From assembly GCF_001988955.1 (NCBI RefSeq), contig NZ_CP014263.1, positions 2,356,001 to 2,420,000 on the forward strand: 64,000 nt of DNA, given 5' to 3'. Positions 35,447 through 43,242 of the stretch are shown one piece after another. Under the pieces are notes generated by a model. The model worked only from the letters and a program-made list of their open reading frames with translations, did no database searches and was not told the origin of the DNA. The stretch is from Spirosoma montaniterrae. Lineage in GTDB: Bacteria; Bacteroidota; Bacteroidia; Cytophagales; Spirosomataceae. Both the position numbers and the translations under genes were made by a program. Within the stretch, counting starts at the first letter, position 1. Each line of letters starts with the position of its first letter.

Positions 35447-37402
35447 TCAGTGGGCCAGCAGCCAGTTTTCACCGGTGCCGATGCCGGTTTCCATCTTCAC
35501 GGCCATTGGAATGGCGTTCTGCATGATGTCGTTGACACGCTCGCGCAATAGCTCGATTTCGTCGCGGTGGGCGTCGAAGACGAGTTCGTCGTGAACGGTC
35601 AGAATCATTTTCGATTTTAGCCGCTCCTGAAGCATGAACTCGTGAATCCGAATCATAGCAATTTTCAGCATGTCGGCGGCACTGCCCTGAATAGGCGCGT
35701 TCACAGCATTGCGTTCGGCAAACATCCGGTCGGTGACGTTGCGCGAGTTGATGTCGCGCAAATACCGCCGACGGCCCAGAATGGTTTCGGCGTATCCAAA
35801 GCCCCGTGCCTTCTCGATGCTTTGGTCAATGAAACCCTTCACCGCCGGGAATTCGGCGAAATAATCGTCAATAATCTGGGCGGCTTCTTTGCGCGGGATT
35901 TTGAGCCGCTGCGCCAGCCCGAACGACGAAATTCCGTAAATAATGCCAAAATTGATGGTTTTGGCCTTCCGGCGCATGTCGCCCGTTACCTCGCTCAGCC
36001 CAACGTGAAATACTTTACTGGCCGTTTGGGTATGAATATCGACGTTGTTGTTAAACGCATCGAGCATGGTTTGGTCGCCACTGAAGGCGGCCATAATACG
36101 AAGTTCAATCTGCGAATAATCGGCAGACATAATGAGAAACTCCGGCCCGCGCGGTACAAACGCTTTCCGGATTTCCTGCCCGCGTGGGGTACGAATCGGA
36201 ATGTTTTGCAGGTTCGGATTAGCCGACGAAAGCCGCCCCGTTGCCGCTACGGCCTGATTGAACGACGTATGAATACGCCCCGTGCGCTTGCTGATTAGTT
36301 GCGGCAGCGCGTCGACGTAGGTGTTTTTGAGTTTAATTAACTCGCGGTAGTCCAGAATCTTACGGGCTATTTCGTGTTCTTCTTCGAGCTTCGACAAAAT
36401 CTCTTCACCCGTTGCATACTGCCCCGTGCGGGTCTTCTTGGCGTTTTTGTCGAGTTTGAGCTTATCGAACAAAACTTCGCCCAACTGCTTCGGCGAACCA
36501 ATATTGAACGACTCGCCTGCAATCTCGAAAATCTCCTGCTGCACCTGCCGCATATCGACGTCGAGCGTGGCCGAAAGTTCGGCCAGCGCGCCGGTATCGA
36601 TGGTGATACCTTCAAGTTCGAGGTCGGTCAGTACGCGCACGAGCGGCATTTCGACCTGATCGAATAGTTTGGTCAGACCATCTTTTTCCAATTTGGGCGC
36701 GAAGGCTTGTTTGAGTTGCAGGGTAATGTCGGCGTCTTCGGCGGCATAATCGACCACCTTCTGCATATCGACCTGCCGCATCGTTAGCTGCCCTTTGCCT
36801 TTCTTGCCAATAAGTGCCTCAATCTCAACAGGCTGATAATTCAGATACGTCATCGCCATCATGTCCATATTGTGGCGCATTTCCGGCTCGATGAGGTAAT
36901 GGGCCAGCATGGTATCGAACAGTTTGCCCTGCACCTCCACGCCGTACTTTTTCAGCATCAGCAGGTCATATTTCAGGTTCTGTCCAATTTTTTCGATGTT
37001 CGGATTCTCGAATACGGGCTTGAACTCATCAACCACCGCCTGCGCTTCGGTGCGGTCTTCGGGAATGGGTACGTAAAATGCTTCGCCAGACCGGTAGGCA
37101 AACGACAAGCCCACTAAATCGGCTTCAACGGGGTCGAGGGCCGTAGTCTCCGAATCGAAACAAAGACTTTCCTGCAAGCTCAGGTAATGCACCAAACTGG
37201 CCCGCAGTTCGGGCGTATCGACCAACCGGTAATCGTGCTTGGTCGTCAGAATGGTTTTGCGCCGTTCGGGCTGTACCTCGTCAATTTCATAGTCGGGATA
37301 CACGTCGAGGTATGCCGGTGATTCGGCAACTTCGGTGCCTGTTGCATCGTCCGTTGTGACGATTTCCGTTGCGGCATCGGGCGTGGCCGCTGGAACCCTC
37401 AC
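35447..37402 (-). CDS. polA: DNA polymerase I, 3'-5' exonuclease and polymerase part (split gene)
   Basis: A 651-residue product covering the Klenow-like half of Pol I. The exonuclease domain has the D-x-E pair in CFDSETTALD (near residue 82) and the later YAAEDADITL; polymerase motifs are MSADYSQIELRIMAAFSGD (A), RRKAKTINFGIIYG (B, O-helix) and LTVHDELVFDAH (C). All catalytic aspartates are visible. It starts at GTG 37402, whose bases overlap the TGA of the 5'-nuclease ORF (GTGA). The frame is -1 relative to that ORF and remains open upstream of the GTG. A palindromic element lies at the junction. See findings for the alternatives: reinitiation, frameshift, or sequencing error. Confidence 0.88.
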   Translation of the reverse strand: MRVPAATPDAATEIVTTDDATGTEVAESPAYLDVYPDYEIDEVQPERRKTILTTKHDYRLVDTPELRASLVHYLSLQESLCFDSETTALDPVEADLVGLSFAYRSGEAFYVPIPEDRTEAQAVVDEFKPVFENPNIEKIGQNLKYDLLMLKKYGVEVQGKLFDTMLAHYLIEPEMRHNMDMMAMTYLNYQPVEIEALIGKKGKGQLTMRQVDMQKVVDYAAEDADITLQLKQAFAPKLEKDGLTKLFDQVEMPLVRVLTDLELEGITIDTGALAELSATLDVDMRQVQQEIFEIAGESFNIGSPKQLGEVLFDKLKLDKNAKKTRTGQYATGEEILSKLEEEHEIARKILDYRELIKLKNTYVDALPQLISKRTGRIHTSFNQAVAATGRLSSANPNLQNIPIRTPRGQEIRKAFVPRGPEFLIMSADYSQIELRIMAAFSGDQTMLDAFNNNVDIHTQTASKVFHVGLSEVTGDMRRKAKTINFGIIYGISSFGLAQRLKIPRKEAAQIIDDYFAEFPAVKGFIDQSIEKARGFGYAETILGRRRYLRDINSRNVTDRMFAERNAVNAPIQGSAADMLKIAMIRIHEFMLQERLKSKMILTVHDELVFDAHRDEIELLRERVNDIMQNAIPMAVKMETGIGTGENWLLAH

Positions 37403-37491
37403 CCCCGGCCCCTCTCCCTTAGGGCGAGGGGTGCGTCGAGTAGCTGGGCGGCTTCCCCCTCGCCCCCTGGGAGAGGGGCCGGGGGTGAGGG
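37396..37491. repeat. Palindromic C/G-rich element inside polA linker
   Basis: Perfect 23-bp arms are 37396-37418 (CCCTCACCCCCGGCCCCTCT then CCC) and 37469-37491; pairing extends inward with GGGCGAGGGG to about 37-base arms with few mismatches. It lies in the region coding for the linker between the 5'-nuclease and 3'-5' exonuclease domains of DNA polymerase I. The frame change and the GTGA overlap are in its outer arm. Its outline is like that of the element at 24753-24848. Confidence 0.9.
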
Positions 37492-38562
37492 AGAGGAACT
37501 ATCAAAATCGAACGGCAAATCGTCGGCACCCGATGGTTGCAACGCACCCATATTCGGGAAGGGCAGAAAGGCCGGAGTTTCGTCGCCGGGCGAATCCACG
37601 CCGGGCGAGTCGAAGAGGTTCATCTGCGCCGGTGCCGGTGCGCCATTCTGGAACGAAGCGGGTAGCGGCTTTTCATCGTAACCCGCGCCGAGGAGCCGAC
37701 TTTTCATCTGCCGGAACTCCAGTTCATCGAGCAGTGCTGATAGCCGGGGTTTGTCGTATTCCGTGTGCCGGAGCCGGTCTTCGTCGAAGTCTACCGGCAC
37801 ATCGAGGTGAATGGTTGCCAGTTGCTTCGACAATAGCCCCTGATCAGCAAAATTGATGACGTTTTCTTTGAGTTTTCCCTTGAGCTGATCGGCGTTGGCA
37901 ATCAGGTTTTCGACGCTGCCGAAGTCGGCGATGAGTTTCTGCGCCGTTTTTTCGCCGATACCCGGAATACCGGGGATGTTATCGACCGAATCACCTACTA
38001 AGCCGAGCATATCTGTCACCTGCTCGATGTGTTCGATTTGCCAGCGTTCGCAAACTTCTTTTACTCCCTGCTTCTCAGCGGGTTTGCCCATAAACGCGGG
38101 CTTGTAAATATGAATGTGTTCTTCAACCAACTGCCCGTAATCTTTATCAGGCGTCATCATATAGACCTCAAAATCAGCCGCTGCGGCTTTCTTGGCAATC
38201 GTCCCGATAATGTCGTCGGCTTCGTATCCATCCATAATCAGGATCGGAATATGCATAGCCTCGATGATCTGCTTGATGTAGGGCGTGGCTACGCTGATGT
38301 CTTCGGGCTGCGACTGCCGGGTGGCCTTGTACATCGGAAACTGCTCGTGCCGAAAGGTCTTTTTCGAAGAGTCGAAAGCAACGCCGATATGGGTAGGTTT
38401 TTCCTTCTGCAAAACCTCGATCATGGCGTTCATAAAGCCAAAAATAGCCGAGGTGTTTACCCCCCGCGATGAGATGCGGGGCGACTTGCTGAAGGCAAAA
38501 TGCGCGCGGTAAATGAGGGCCAGCGCGTCTAATAAAAACAGTTTTTTCTGTGGTTTAGCCAT
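37399..38562 (-). CDS. polA: DNA polymerase I, 5'-3' exonuclease part (split gene)
   Basis: A 387-residue product holding the 5' nuclease. FLLDALALIYRAHFAF, GVAFDSSKKTFRHEQFPMYKATR, DGYEADDIIG and MTPDKDYGQLV carry the metal-binding acidic residues; DMLGLVGDSVDNIPGIPGIGEKTAQKLI is the helix-hairpin-helix. After residue 290 comes a linker (APAQMNLFDSPG) that in Bacteroidetes Pol I leads to the exonuclease domain. Here the last 32 or so residues (from SSPSPPAPLPGGEGEA to REERGRG-like tail LALRERGRG) are encoded by a palindromic element and then stop at TGA 37401-37399. The product would be a stand-alone 5' nuclease. Confidence 0.88.
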   Translation of the reverse strand: MAKPQKKLFLLDALALIYRAHFAFSKSPRISSRGVNTSAIFGFMNAMIEVLQKEKPTHIGVAFDSSKKTFRHEQFPMYKATRQSQPEDISVATPYIKQIIEAMHIPILIMDGYEADDIIGTIAKKAAAADFEVYMMTPDKDYGQLVEEHIHIYKPAFMGKPAEKQGVKEVCERWQIEHIEQVTDMLGLVGDSVDNIPGIPGIGEKTAQKLIADFGSVENLIANADQLKGKLKENVINFADQGLLSKQLATIHLDVPVDFDEDRLRHTEYDKPRLSALLDELEFRQMKSRLLGAGYDEKPLPASFQNGAPAPAQMNLFDSPGVDSPGDETPAFLPFPNMGALQPSGADDLPFDFDSSSPSPPAPLPGGEGEAAQLLDAPLALRERGRG

Positions 38563-38640
38563 TCGCTATAGAGCAGTAATCAATCGGCCAAAGGTCGCGA
38601 GTCAGGGGCAAAAACCCTACCCGAAACTTGTTTTCTGACC

Positions 38641-38679
38641 AAAAAAACGGGGCTGTTGTCTATAAACACAACAGCCCCG
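38641..38679 (-). terminator. Intrinsic terminator of the first fasciclin gene
   Basis: CGGGGCTGTTGT (38648-38659) and its exact reverse complement (38668-38679) form a 12-bp stem with an 8-base loop. On the minus strand it is followed by seven T (A-run 38641-38647). It lies 25 bases after the stop of the fasciclin gene at 38704. Confidence 0.85.
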
Positions 38680-38703
38680 CCGGGGTTTTGATTCCTGATT
38701 AGC

Positions 38704-39711
38704 TTATGGTAACAACACCCGGTCGATTTTGTGAATTACCCCGTTGGTGGCGTTGATATCCCGATTTTGCACCAGCGTATTTCCCGAAATGACGCCATTT
38801 GACAGCACACGCGATGCATTAGCACCGTTTCCTCGGCTAAGTATGGTAACGTCCTCGCCACTACCCGTTGCTACCGTGAGCGAACCACCACCGAACGTAG
38901 TAATGGGGCCGCTCGCCAGCGTGGGCGAGAAAACGCGGGCATTAGCCACAACGTGATTTGTTAGAATAGCCGTCAGCGTAGCTATGTTAGCCGCGTTGAT
39001 GGCTGCCACGTCGCGGAAACCAGCGGCAACAAAAGCGTCATTTGTTGGGGCAAAAACCGTTAGTGGCGTTGTGCCGCCCAGCGCACCCGTTACGGCAGCC
39101 CCACCCCGCACAGCCGCTGCTGCTAAAAGTGACAGTTGCGGATCGTTAGAAGCTAACGCCAAAATGTTCCCTGCCGGTGGCAGCAATACGCGGTCAATGA
39201 CGTGAATGACGCCGTTTGTAGCCTGTACGTCAGCCGTAACAACGCGGGCGTTATTGACCGACACCGAACCCGAACTGGCTTTAGTGACATAAATCGGCGC
39301 ACTGCCCGACACCGATGTAGGTACCGCCGTTTGACCAGCCGCAATAGCCGAGGCCGGAATCGAGCCACTCGCTACGTGATAGAGCAGAATACTGGTCAGC
39401 GTAGCTACATTAGCCGCGTTAATGGCTGCTATATCACCCAAACCGGCCCGCCGAAAGGCATCGTCGGTTGGCGCAAAGACCGTGAACGGCCCTGTACCCG
39501 ATAATGTGCTGCCTAAGTTGGCCCGCGTAATGGCGGCTTCGAGAAGAGTGAACTGCTGACCCGACGTAACAACCTGTGCAATGTTTTGTGGGGGCGGAAT
39601 AGTTGGATTTTCCTCGTCCCAGCAGCCGGAAAGAGTCAGTGAGAGCGTTGCCGCAACAACAGCCAGCAGAGACACTTTGCGCCGAGTCAGCGCGGAGATG
39701 TTGGTTAGCAT
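38704..39711 (-). CDS. Fasciclin (FAS1) domain lipoprotein, two repeats
   Basis: A 335-residue lipoprotein from ATG 39711. The N-terminus is LLAVVAATLSLTLSGC with the lipobox LSGC near residue 30, so the mature protein is lipid-anchored. Two FAS1 domains follow: the first with TVFAPTDDAFRRAGLGD and LLYHVASGSI, the second with TVFAPTNDAFVAAGFRD and LTNHVVANA; both close with NGVIHVIDRVLLP / NGVIHKIDRVLLP. FAS1 domains mediate adhesion or matrix contacts. It is a tandem paralogue of the gene at 39855-40823, each with its own terminator. Confidence 0.9.
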   Translation of the reverse strand: MLTNISALTRRKVSLLAVVAATLSLTLSGCWDEENPTIPPPQNIAQVVTSGQQFTLLEAAITRANLGSTLSGTGPFTVFAPTDDAFRRAGLGDIAAINAANVATLTSILLYHVASGSIPASAIAAGQTAVPTSVSGSAPIYVTKASSGSVSVNNARVVTADVQATNGVIHVIDRVLLPPAGNILALASNDPQLSLLAAAAVRGGAAVTGALGGTTPLTVFAPTNDAFVAAGFRDVAAINAANIATLTAILTNHVVANARVFSPTLASGPITTFGGGSLTVATGSGEDVTILSRGNGANASRVLSNGVISGNTLVQNRDINATNGVIHKIDRVLLP

Positions 39712-39777
39712 AAGTGTACTTATATGGTTTAATGAAGGAAGTAATAACCAGCAGGCCATTACGGTATTGTTGGCAAA

Positions 39778-39817
39778 ACAGAATCGGGCATTTTTTGTTC
39801 AAAATACCCGATTCTGT
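39778..39817 (-). terminator. Probable terminator of the second fasciclin gene
   Basis: ACAGAATCGGG (39778-39788) pairs exactly with CCCGATTCTGT (39807-39817); an inner ATTTT/AAAAT extends the stem. On the minus strand the stem is followed by four T. It lies 37 bases beyond the stop at 39855. Confidence 0.55.
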
Positions 39818-39854
39818 CTGGAGCGACCCATTACAAATTGAGTCAATGCAGTTA

Positions 39855-40823
39855 TCAGGGCAACAACACCCGGTCGACTACGTGAACAACACCGTTTGTA
39901 GCCGATACGTCGGGCAGAATCACCCGCGACGCCGTGCCGCCGTTGCCCCGGCCCGTTACGGTTACGCCCGTACCGCTAACGCCCATCGTTACAGTACCCG
40001 TCTGTAAGGTCGTTAGCGACTGTCCGTTTGTCAGTAGCGGTGAATACCCGCGTGCGCTAACAACGTGATAGGTCAGGATATTAGCCAGCGCGGTTGGCGC
40101 AGTCCCCTGAACTGTCGACAAAGGGAAACCAGCCGATACGAACGCAGCATCGGTCGGAGCAAAGACCGTTAATGGCCCCGCACCTGTCAGCGCACCACCT
40201 AAGCCAGCCCGCGTAACGGCGGCATTCAGAATGGTAAACGTAGCCGTTGGGAACAACGTCGAGACTGTTGTGAGCATAGCTGGTATGTTTCCAAGCGATG
40301 GAATCAGAATCCGGTCGATTACGTGAACGACGCCATTGCTGGCCGGCACATTGGCCTGCACCACCCGCGCACCATTGATCGACACCGAACCCGAACTGGT
40401 TTTGGTGATGAACGCACTACTGCCCGCCGACGTTTGCACCGACGTGTTAACCGCCGTTGGAATAGCTCCCGACTCGGTTCTGCCCGCCAGCACGTGGTAC
40501 TGCAAAATAGCACCTACCACACCCGGATCTAAGGCATTAATCGCGGCAGCATTGAAGCCAGCCGCAGCAAAGGCGGCATCGTTAGGAGCGAATACGGTGA
40601 AGGGACCGTTGCCCGATAGCGTACCACTCAGCCCGGCCCGCGCTACTGCTGCCCGCAGTATGGTAAACTGACTGTTTGTACTAATTAGTTGGTCTATCGT
40701 TTGTAGCGGCTCTGTGGTGTCTTCGTCTTTTTTGCAGGAAGCTACGGTGAGCAGCAAGACAGTGAAAAGCAGCGGAGCCAATACCAGCCAATGGCCCGTC
40801 CGAATGGTTTTGATTGTGTACAT
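39855..40823 (-). CDS. Fasciclin (FAS1) domain lipoprotein, two repeats
   Basis: A 322-residue lipoprotein. The signal ends with TVLLLTVASC (lipobox VASC near residue 30) and a charged KKDEDTTEP spacer. Two FAS1 domains are visible: TVFAPNDAAFAAAGFNA with LQYHVLAGRT, and TVFAPTDAAFVSAGFPL with LTYHVVSARG, each closing with NGVVHVIDRILIP or NGVVHVVDRVLLP. The layout is the same as that of the adjacent gene, so the pair arose by duplication. Probably surface or periplasmic adhesion. Confidence 0.9.
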   Translation of the reverse strand: MYTIKTIRTGHWLVLAPLLFTVLLLTVASCKKDEDTTEPLQTIDQLISTNSQFTILRAAVARAGLSGTLSGNGPFTVFAPNDAAFAAAGFNAAAINALDPGVVGAILQYHVLAGRTESGAIPTAVNTSVQTSAGSSAFITKTSSGSVSINGARVVQANVPASNGVVHVIDRILIPSLGNIPAMLTTVSTLFPTATFTILNAAVTRAGLGGALTGAGPLTVFAPTDAAFVSAGFPLSTVQGTAPTALANILTYHVVSARGYSPLLTNGQSLTTLQTGTVTMGVSGTGVTVTGRGNGGTASRVILPDVSATNGVVHVVDRVLLP

Positions 40824-41002
40824 AAGTCGTTAAACGATTGATTAAGTAAGGCAACTCGCCCAATACGCGACCAAAGGGTGCGTTTCATCCAAACGAGTTG
40901 CGTTTTTCTTTTGTTTAACTCATAGTACACAACGCTCAACAAATCTCACGGCTTTCACCGAAAAATCCGCTGAACGGTATAATTCTCATTCCCAAACGCA
41001 CC

Positions 41003-41866
41003 TCACGCGGTTTCAGGTTCGGGGCGTTTTTCGCCAACGGGTTCGCGGTATTTCTGGAACGGTATTTTCAGCAGACTGCCGATGTGCGAATGTTCGCGTG
41101 GTTCGGGGTGGGTGTCGATGCCGTAGATCAGGTCTTTGCCGGGCATTTCGTGATAGGTGCCAAAGAGCCGGTCCCAGTACGGAAAAATATTGCCATAGTT
41201 GGTGTTCGTAACAGGCAACACGTAGTGGTGATGTACGTGGTGCATGTTGGGCGTTACGATAAACCAGCTTAACACCCGGTCGGCCCAGCGGGGCAGTTCG
41301 ATGTTGGCGTGGTTGAACTGCGATAAAGCCACTGAAATGGCCTGATACATGAAAACCAGCCACATCGGTGCGCCCGTCAATAGCACGCCTACAGTAGTGA
41401 ACGCGAACCGAATCACGCTTTCGCCGGGGTGGTGCCGGTTGGCGGTAGTAGTGTCTACGTAAGCGTCGGTATGGTGAATCAAGTGAAAACGCCACAGAAA
41501 CTTCACTTTGTGTTCAACGAAATGCGGCAACCACGCGCCCACCAGATCGAGAAACAGCAGCCCTATAATGGCTTCGGCCCAAAGCGGCAACCGAGCGTCG
41601 GACCGTTCAAGCCACTGCAAGAGTCCGACGTTATTCTGCACGGCCCAGTCGCTGGTTCGCAGCAGGATAAACGCCAGCGCAAAATTGACCACGATGGTTG
41701 TGAGCGTAAAGAAAATATTGATGCCTGCATGGTGCCATTTTCGGTAACTAAACCGAATCAGCGGCACGGCACTTTCAATCAGCCAGAATACCGTAATGCC
41801 GCCCACCAGAATCAAACTGCGGTGCGACGACGGGATATGTTCAAAGTAATTGACGATACGCTCCAT
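41003..41866 (-). CDS. Sterol desaturase / fatty acid hydroxylase family protein
   Basis: A 287-residue membrane protein with about four hydrophobic segments. The di-iron histidine motifs are HFVEHKVKFLWRFHLIHH (H-x3-H and H-x2-HH), NRHHPGE and MHHVHHHY. Members hydroxylate or desaturate lipids, sterols or carotenoids with oxygen. In flexirubin- or carotenoid-making Cytophagales such genes often act on membrane lipids or ornithine lipids, but no partner is present here. A TATCTTTG box lies upstream. Confidence 0.88.
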   Translation of the reverse strand: MERIVNYFEHIPSSHRSLILVGGITVFWLIESAVPLIRFSYRKWHHAGINIFFTLTTIVVNFALAFILLRTSDWAVQNNVGLLQWLERSDARLPLWAEAIIGLLFLDLVGAWLPHFVEHKVKFLWRFHLIHHTDAYVDTTTANRHHPGESVIRFAFTTVGVLLTGAPMWLVFMYQAISVALSQFNHANIELPRWADRVLSWFIVTPNMHHVHHHYVLPVTNTNYGNIFPYWDRLFGTYHEMPGKDLIYGIDTHPEPREHSHIGSLLKIPFQKYREPVGEKRPEPETA

Positions 41867-41895
41867 GTTTCGCCCTATTTTTTGTGGTTATTCTA

Positions 41896-41903
41896 CAAAG
41901 ATA
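41896..41903 (-). promoter_or_regulatory. Promoter -7 box for the fatty acid hydroxylase gene
   Basis: The minus strand reads TATCTTTG, matching TAnnTTTG, 30 bases before the start at 41866. No TTG at the right distance was seen. Confidence 0.4.
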
Positions 41904-41970
41904 ACAACACAGCCGTAGCATTGGGTTTGGGCATTTAAATTTTCGGTCGTTGGTTTGTACAGTGAACAAC

Positions 41971-42027
41971 CAACAGCCAACAACCAACATTTCTTGTTGG
42001 CCCATTAACTGTTGGTTGTTGGCTGTT
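41971..42027. repeat. Palindromic element (CAACAGCCAACAACCAACA family)
   Basis: AACAGCCAACAACCAACA (41972-41989) pairs exactly with 42010-42027 over 18 bases, with a 20-base loop. Flanking bases keep partial symmetry (CAGT...ACTG). It lies in the divergent gap between the hydroxylase and the thioesterase genes. Confidence 0.85.
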
Positions 42028-42045
42028 AACTGCTAACTGAAAAAG

Positions 42046-42564
42046 ATGCCTCAACCAAAATTTGCCCGCGAGTCAATGACGGTGATGACCGAAATGGTCT
42101 TGCCCAATGATACCAATACGCTCAACAATCTGATGGGCGGGCGACTGCTGCACTTCATGGACATTGCGGCTGCCATTGCCGCCCAGAAACACTCGAACCG
42201 GATCGTGGTCACGGCTTCGGTCGATAACGTATCGTTTGCCGAACCGATCCGACTCGGCAACATCGTGACAATGAAAGCGCAGGTAACGCGGGCGTTCAGT
42301 TCGTCGATGGAAGTATTCATCGAAGTCTGGGCCGAAGACATCCCGGCTGGCGTTCGGGTCAGCACCAACAGCGCGTTCTACACGTTTGTGGCCGTTGATC
42401 AGAGCGGCAGGCCCATCGAAGTCCCCGCCGTTGTGCCCGAAACCGATGAAGAGAAAGCCCGCTACGACAGTGCGTTGCGCCGTCGGCAGCTTCGGCTCGT
42501 GCTGGCCGGGCGCATGAAAGCGCAGGACGCTACGGAGCTTAAAAGTTTTCTGAACCAGGATTAG
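42046..42564 (+). CDS. Acyl-CoA thioesterase (hotdog fold)
   Basis: A 172-residue hotdog protein. MTEMVLPNDTNTLNNLMGGRLLHFMDIAAAIAAQKHS carries the N-D-x-N and G-G-x-L-L-x-x-M-D catalytic elements of the YciA/BFIT group, and VTASVDNVSFAEPIRLGNIV the second block. It hydrolyses medium to long acyl-CoA in the cytoplasm. The last codons, LNQD and the TAG stop, lie within the outer arm of the palindromic element that begins at 42552, so the original C-terminus may have differed. Confidence 0.9.
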   Translation: MPQPKFARESMTVMTEMVLPNDTNTLNNLMGGRLLHFMDIAAAIAAQKHSNRIVVTASVDNVSFAEPIRLGNIVTMKAQVTRAFSSSMEVFIEVWAEDIPAGVRVSTNSAFYTFVAVDQSGRPIEVPAVVPETDEEKARYDSALRRRQLRLVLAGRMKAQDATELKSFLNQD

Positions 42565-42674
42565 CCAAGATTCGCGGGATTAAACAGGATTTTACGCTGC
42601 GCTTACCTAATGACATCAAATAAGCGCAGCGTAGAATCCTGTTTAATCTCGTAAATCCTGGCTAATCCTGGTTC
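42552..42674. repeat. Palindromic element (AACCAGGATTAGCC family), copy 1
   Basis: The outer arms GAACCAGGATTAGCC (42552-42566) and GGCTAATCCTGGTTC (42660-42674) are exact; inner stems are GATTAAACAGGATT (42578-42591 with 42635-42648) and TACGCTGCGCTTA (42593-42605 with 42621-42633). It spans the whole gap between convergent thioesterase and NTF2-like genes: the TAG of the first and the TGA of the second fall in its ends. A second copy, same orientation, lies at 43106-43242. Confidence 0.9.
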
Positions 42675-43098
42675 AGATAATTCTCAACGACTGCCAGCTT
42701 ACCAACTGCCATTGTCCGTTTTTCTTCACGTACACGTCGGTATAGCGGAGCTTGAATTCGGTTGGCTTGTTGTCGTTGTTCATTTTCACGGCGCAGATGC
42801 CGTTCACAACCGCGGTATTGCCATACAATCGCACATGCTGCTCCAGCGGATCAAGGGCAACGTAGTTCGATTTACCCTCCACGATGTCCTGAATATACGT
42901 CTGTTTGCCTTCTGTTTTCCCGTTGGAATGGGTATACACCAGATCATCGGCCAGCAGCCGATTCATTACCTCAGCGTTTTTGCTGACCTGTGCAGCAAAG
43001 CGGGCTTTTTCAACGTCCAGAACAGCCTGTTTGTCTGCCGATTGCGCCCAAACGAATTGAGCCAGTAAGCATAGAAAAAAGGAGAGGAAAGTTTTCAT
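42673..43098 (-). CDS. Secreted NTF2-like (DUF4440) protein
   Basis: A 141-residue protein from ATG 43098 (MKTFLSFFLCLLAQFVWAQ) with a clear signal peptide of about 19 residues. DVEKARFAAQVSKNAEVMNRLLADDLVYTHSNGK is the cone-shaped NTF2/DUF4440 start, and LRYTDVYVKKNGQWQLVSWQS its closing strands. The fold is used for many ligands; no catalytic residues can be named. The gene is bracketed by two same-family palindromic elements that reach its stop codon and lie 8 bases before its start. Confidence 0.85.
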   Translation of the reverse strand: MKTFLSFFLCLLAQFVWAQSADKQAVLDVEKARFAAQVSKNAEVMNRLLADDLVYTHSNGKTEGKQTYIQDIVEGKSNYVALDPLEQHVRLYGNTAVVNGICAVKMNNDNKPTEFKLRYTDVYVKKNGQWQLVSWQSLRII

Positions 43099-43105
43099 CA
43101 GAATC

Positions 43106-43242
43106 ATCAGAACCAGGATTAGCCAGGGTTTACGGGATTAAAACAAGATTTTACGCTTCGCTTACTGTTTTCGCAGAAAACAATCTTGTTTTAATCCCGC
43201 GAATCCTGCCGGGCCAGCGTTCTGGCTAATCCTGGTTCTGAT
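43106..43242. repeat. Palindromic element (AACCAGGATTAGCC family), copy 2
   Basis: Outer arms of 20 bases, ATCAGAACCAGGATTAGCCA (43106-43125) and its exact reverse complement (43223-43242), and an inner 17-bp stem GGGATTAAAACAAGATT (43134-43150 with 43182-43198). It shares AACCAGGATTAGCCA, GGGATTAAA and the TTTTACGCT centre with copy 1. The right arm encodes the last residues NQNQD and the stop of the serine hydrolase gene. Confidence 0.9.

Noticed and set aside
40851..40920. GCAACTCG/CGAGTTGC hairpin followed by T run on the plus strand
   Set aside because: It has terminator shape, but no plus-strand gene lies upstream and the loop is over 40 bases, so I do not annotate it.
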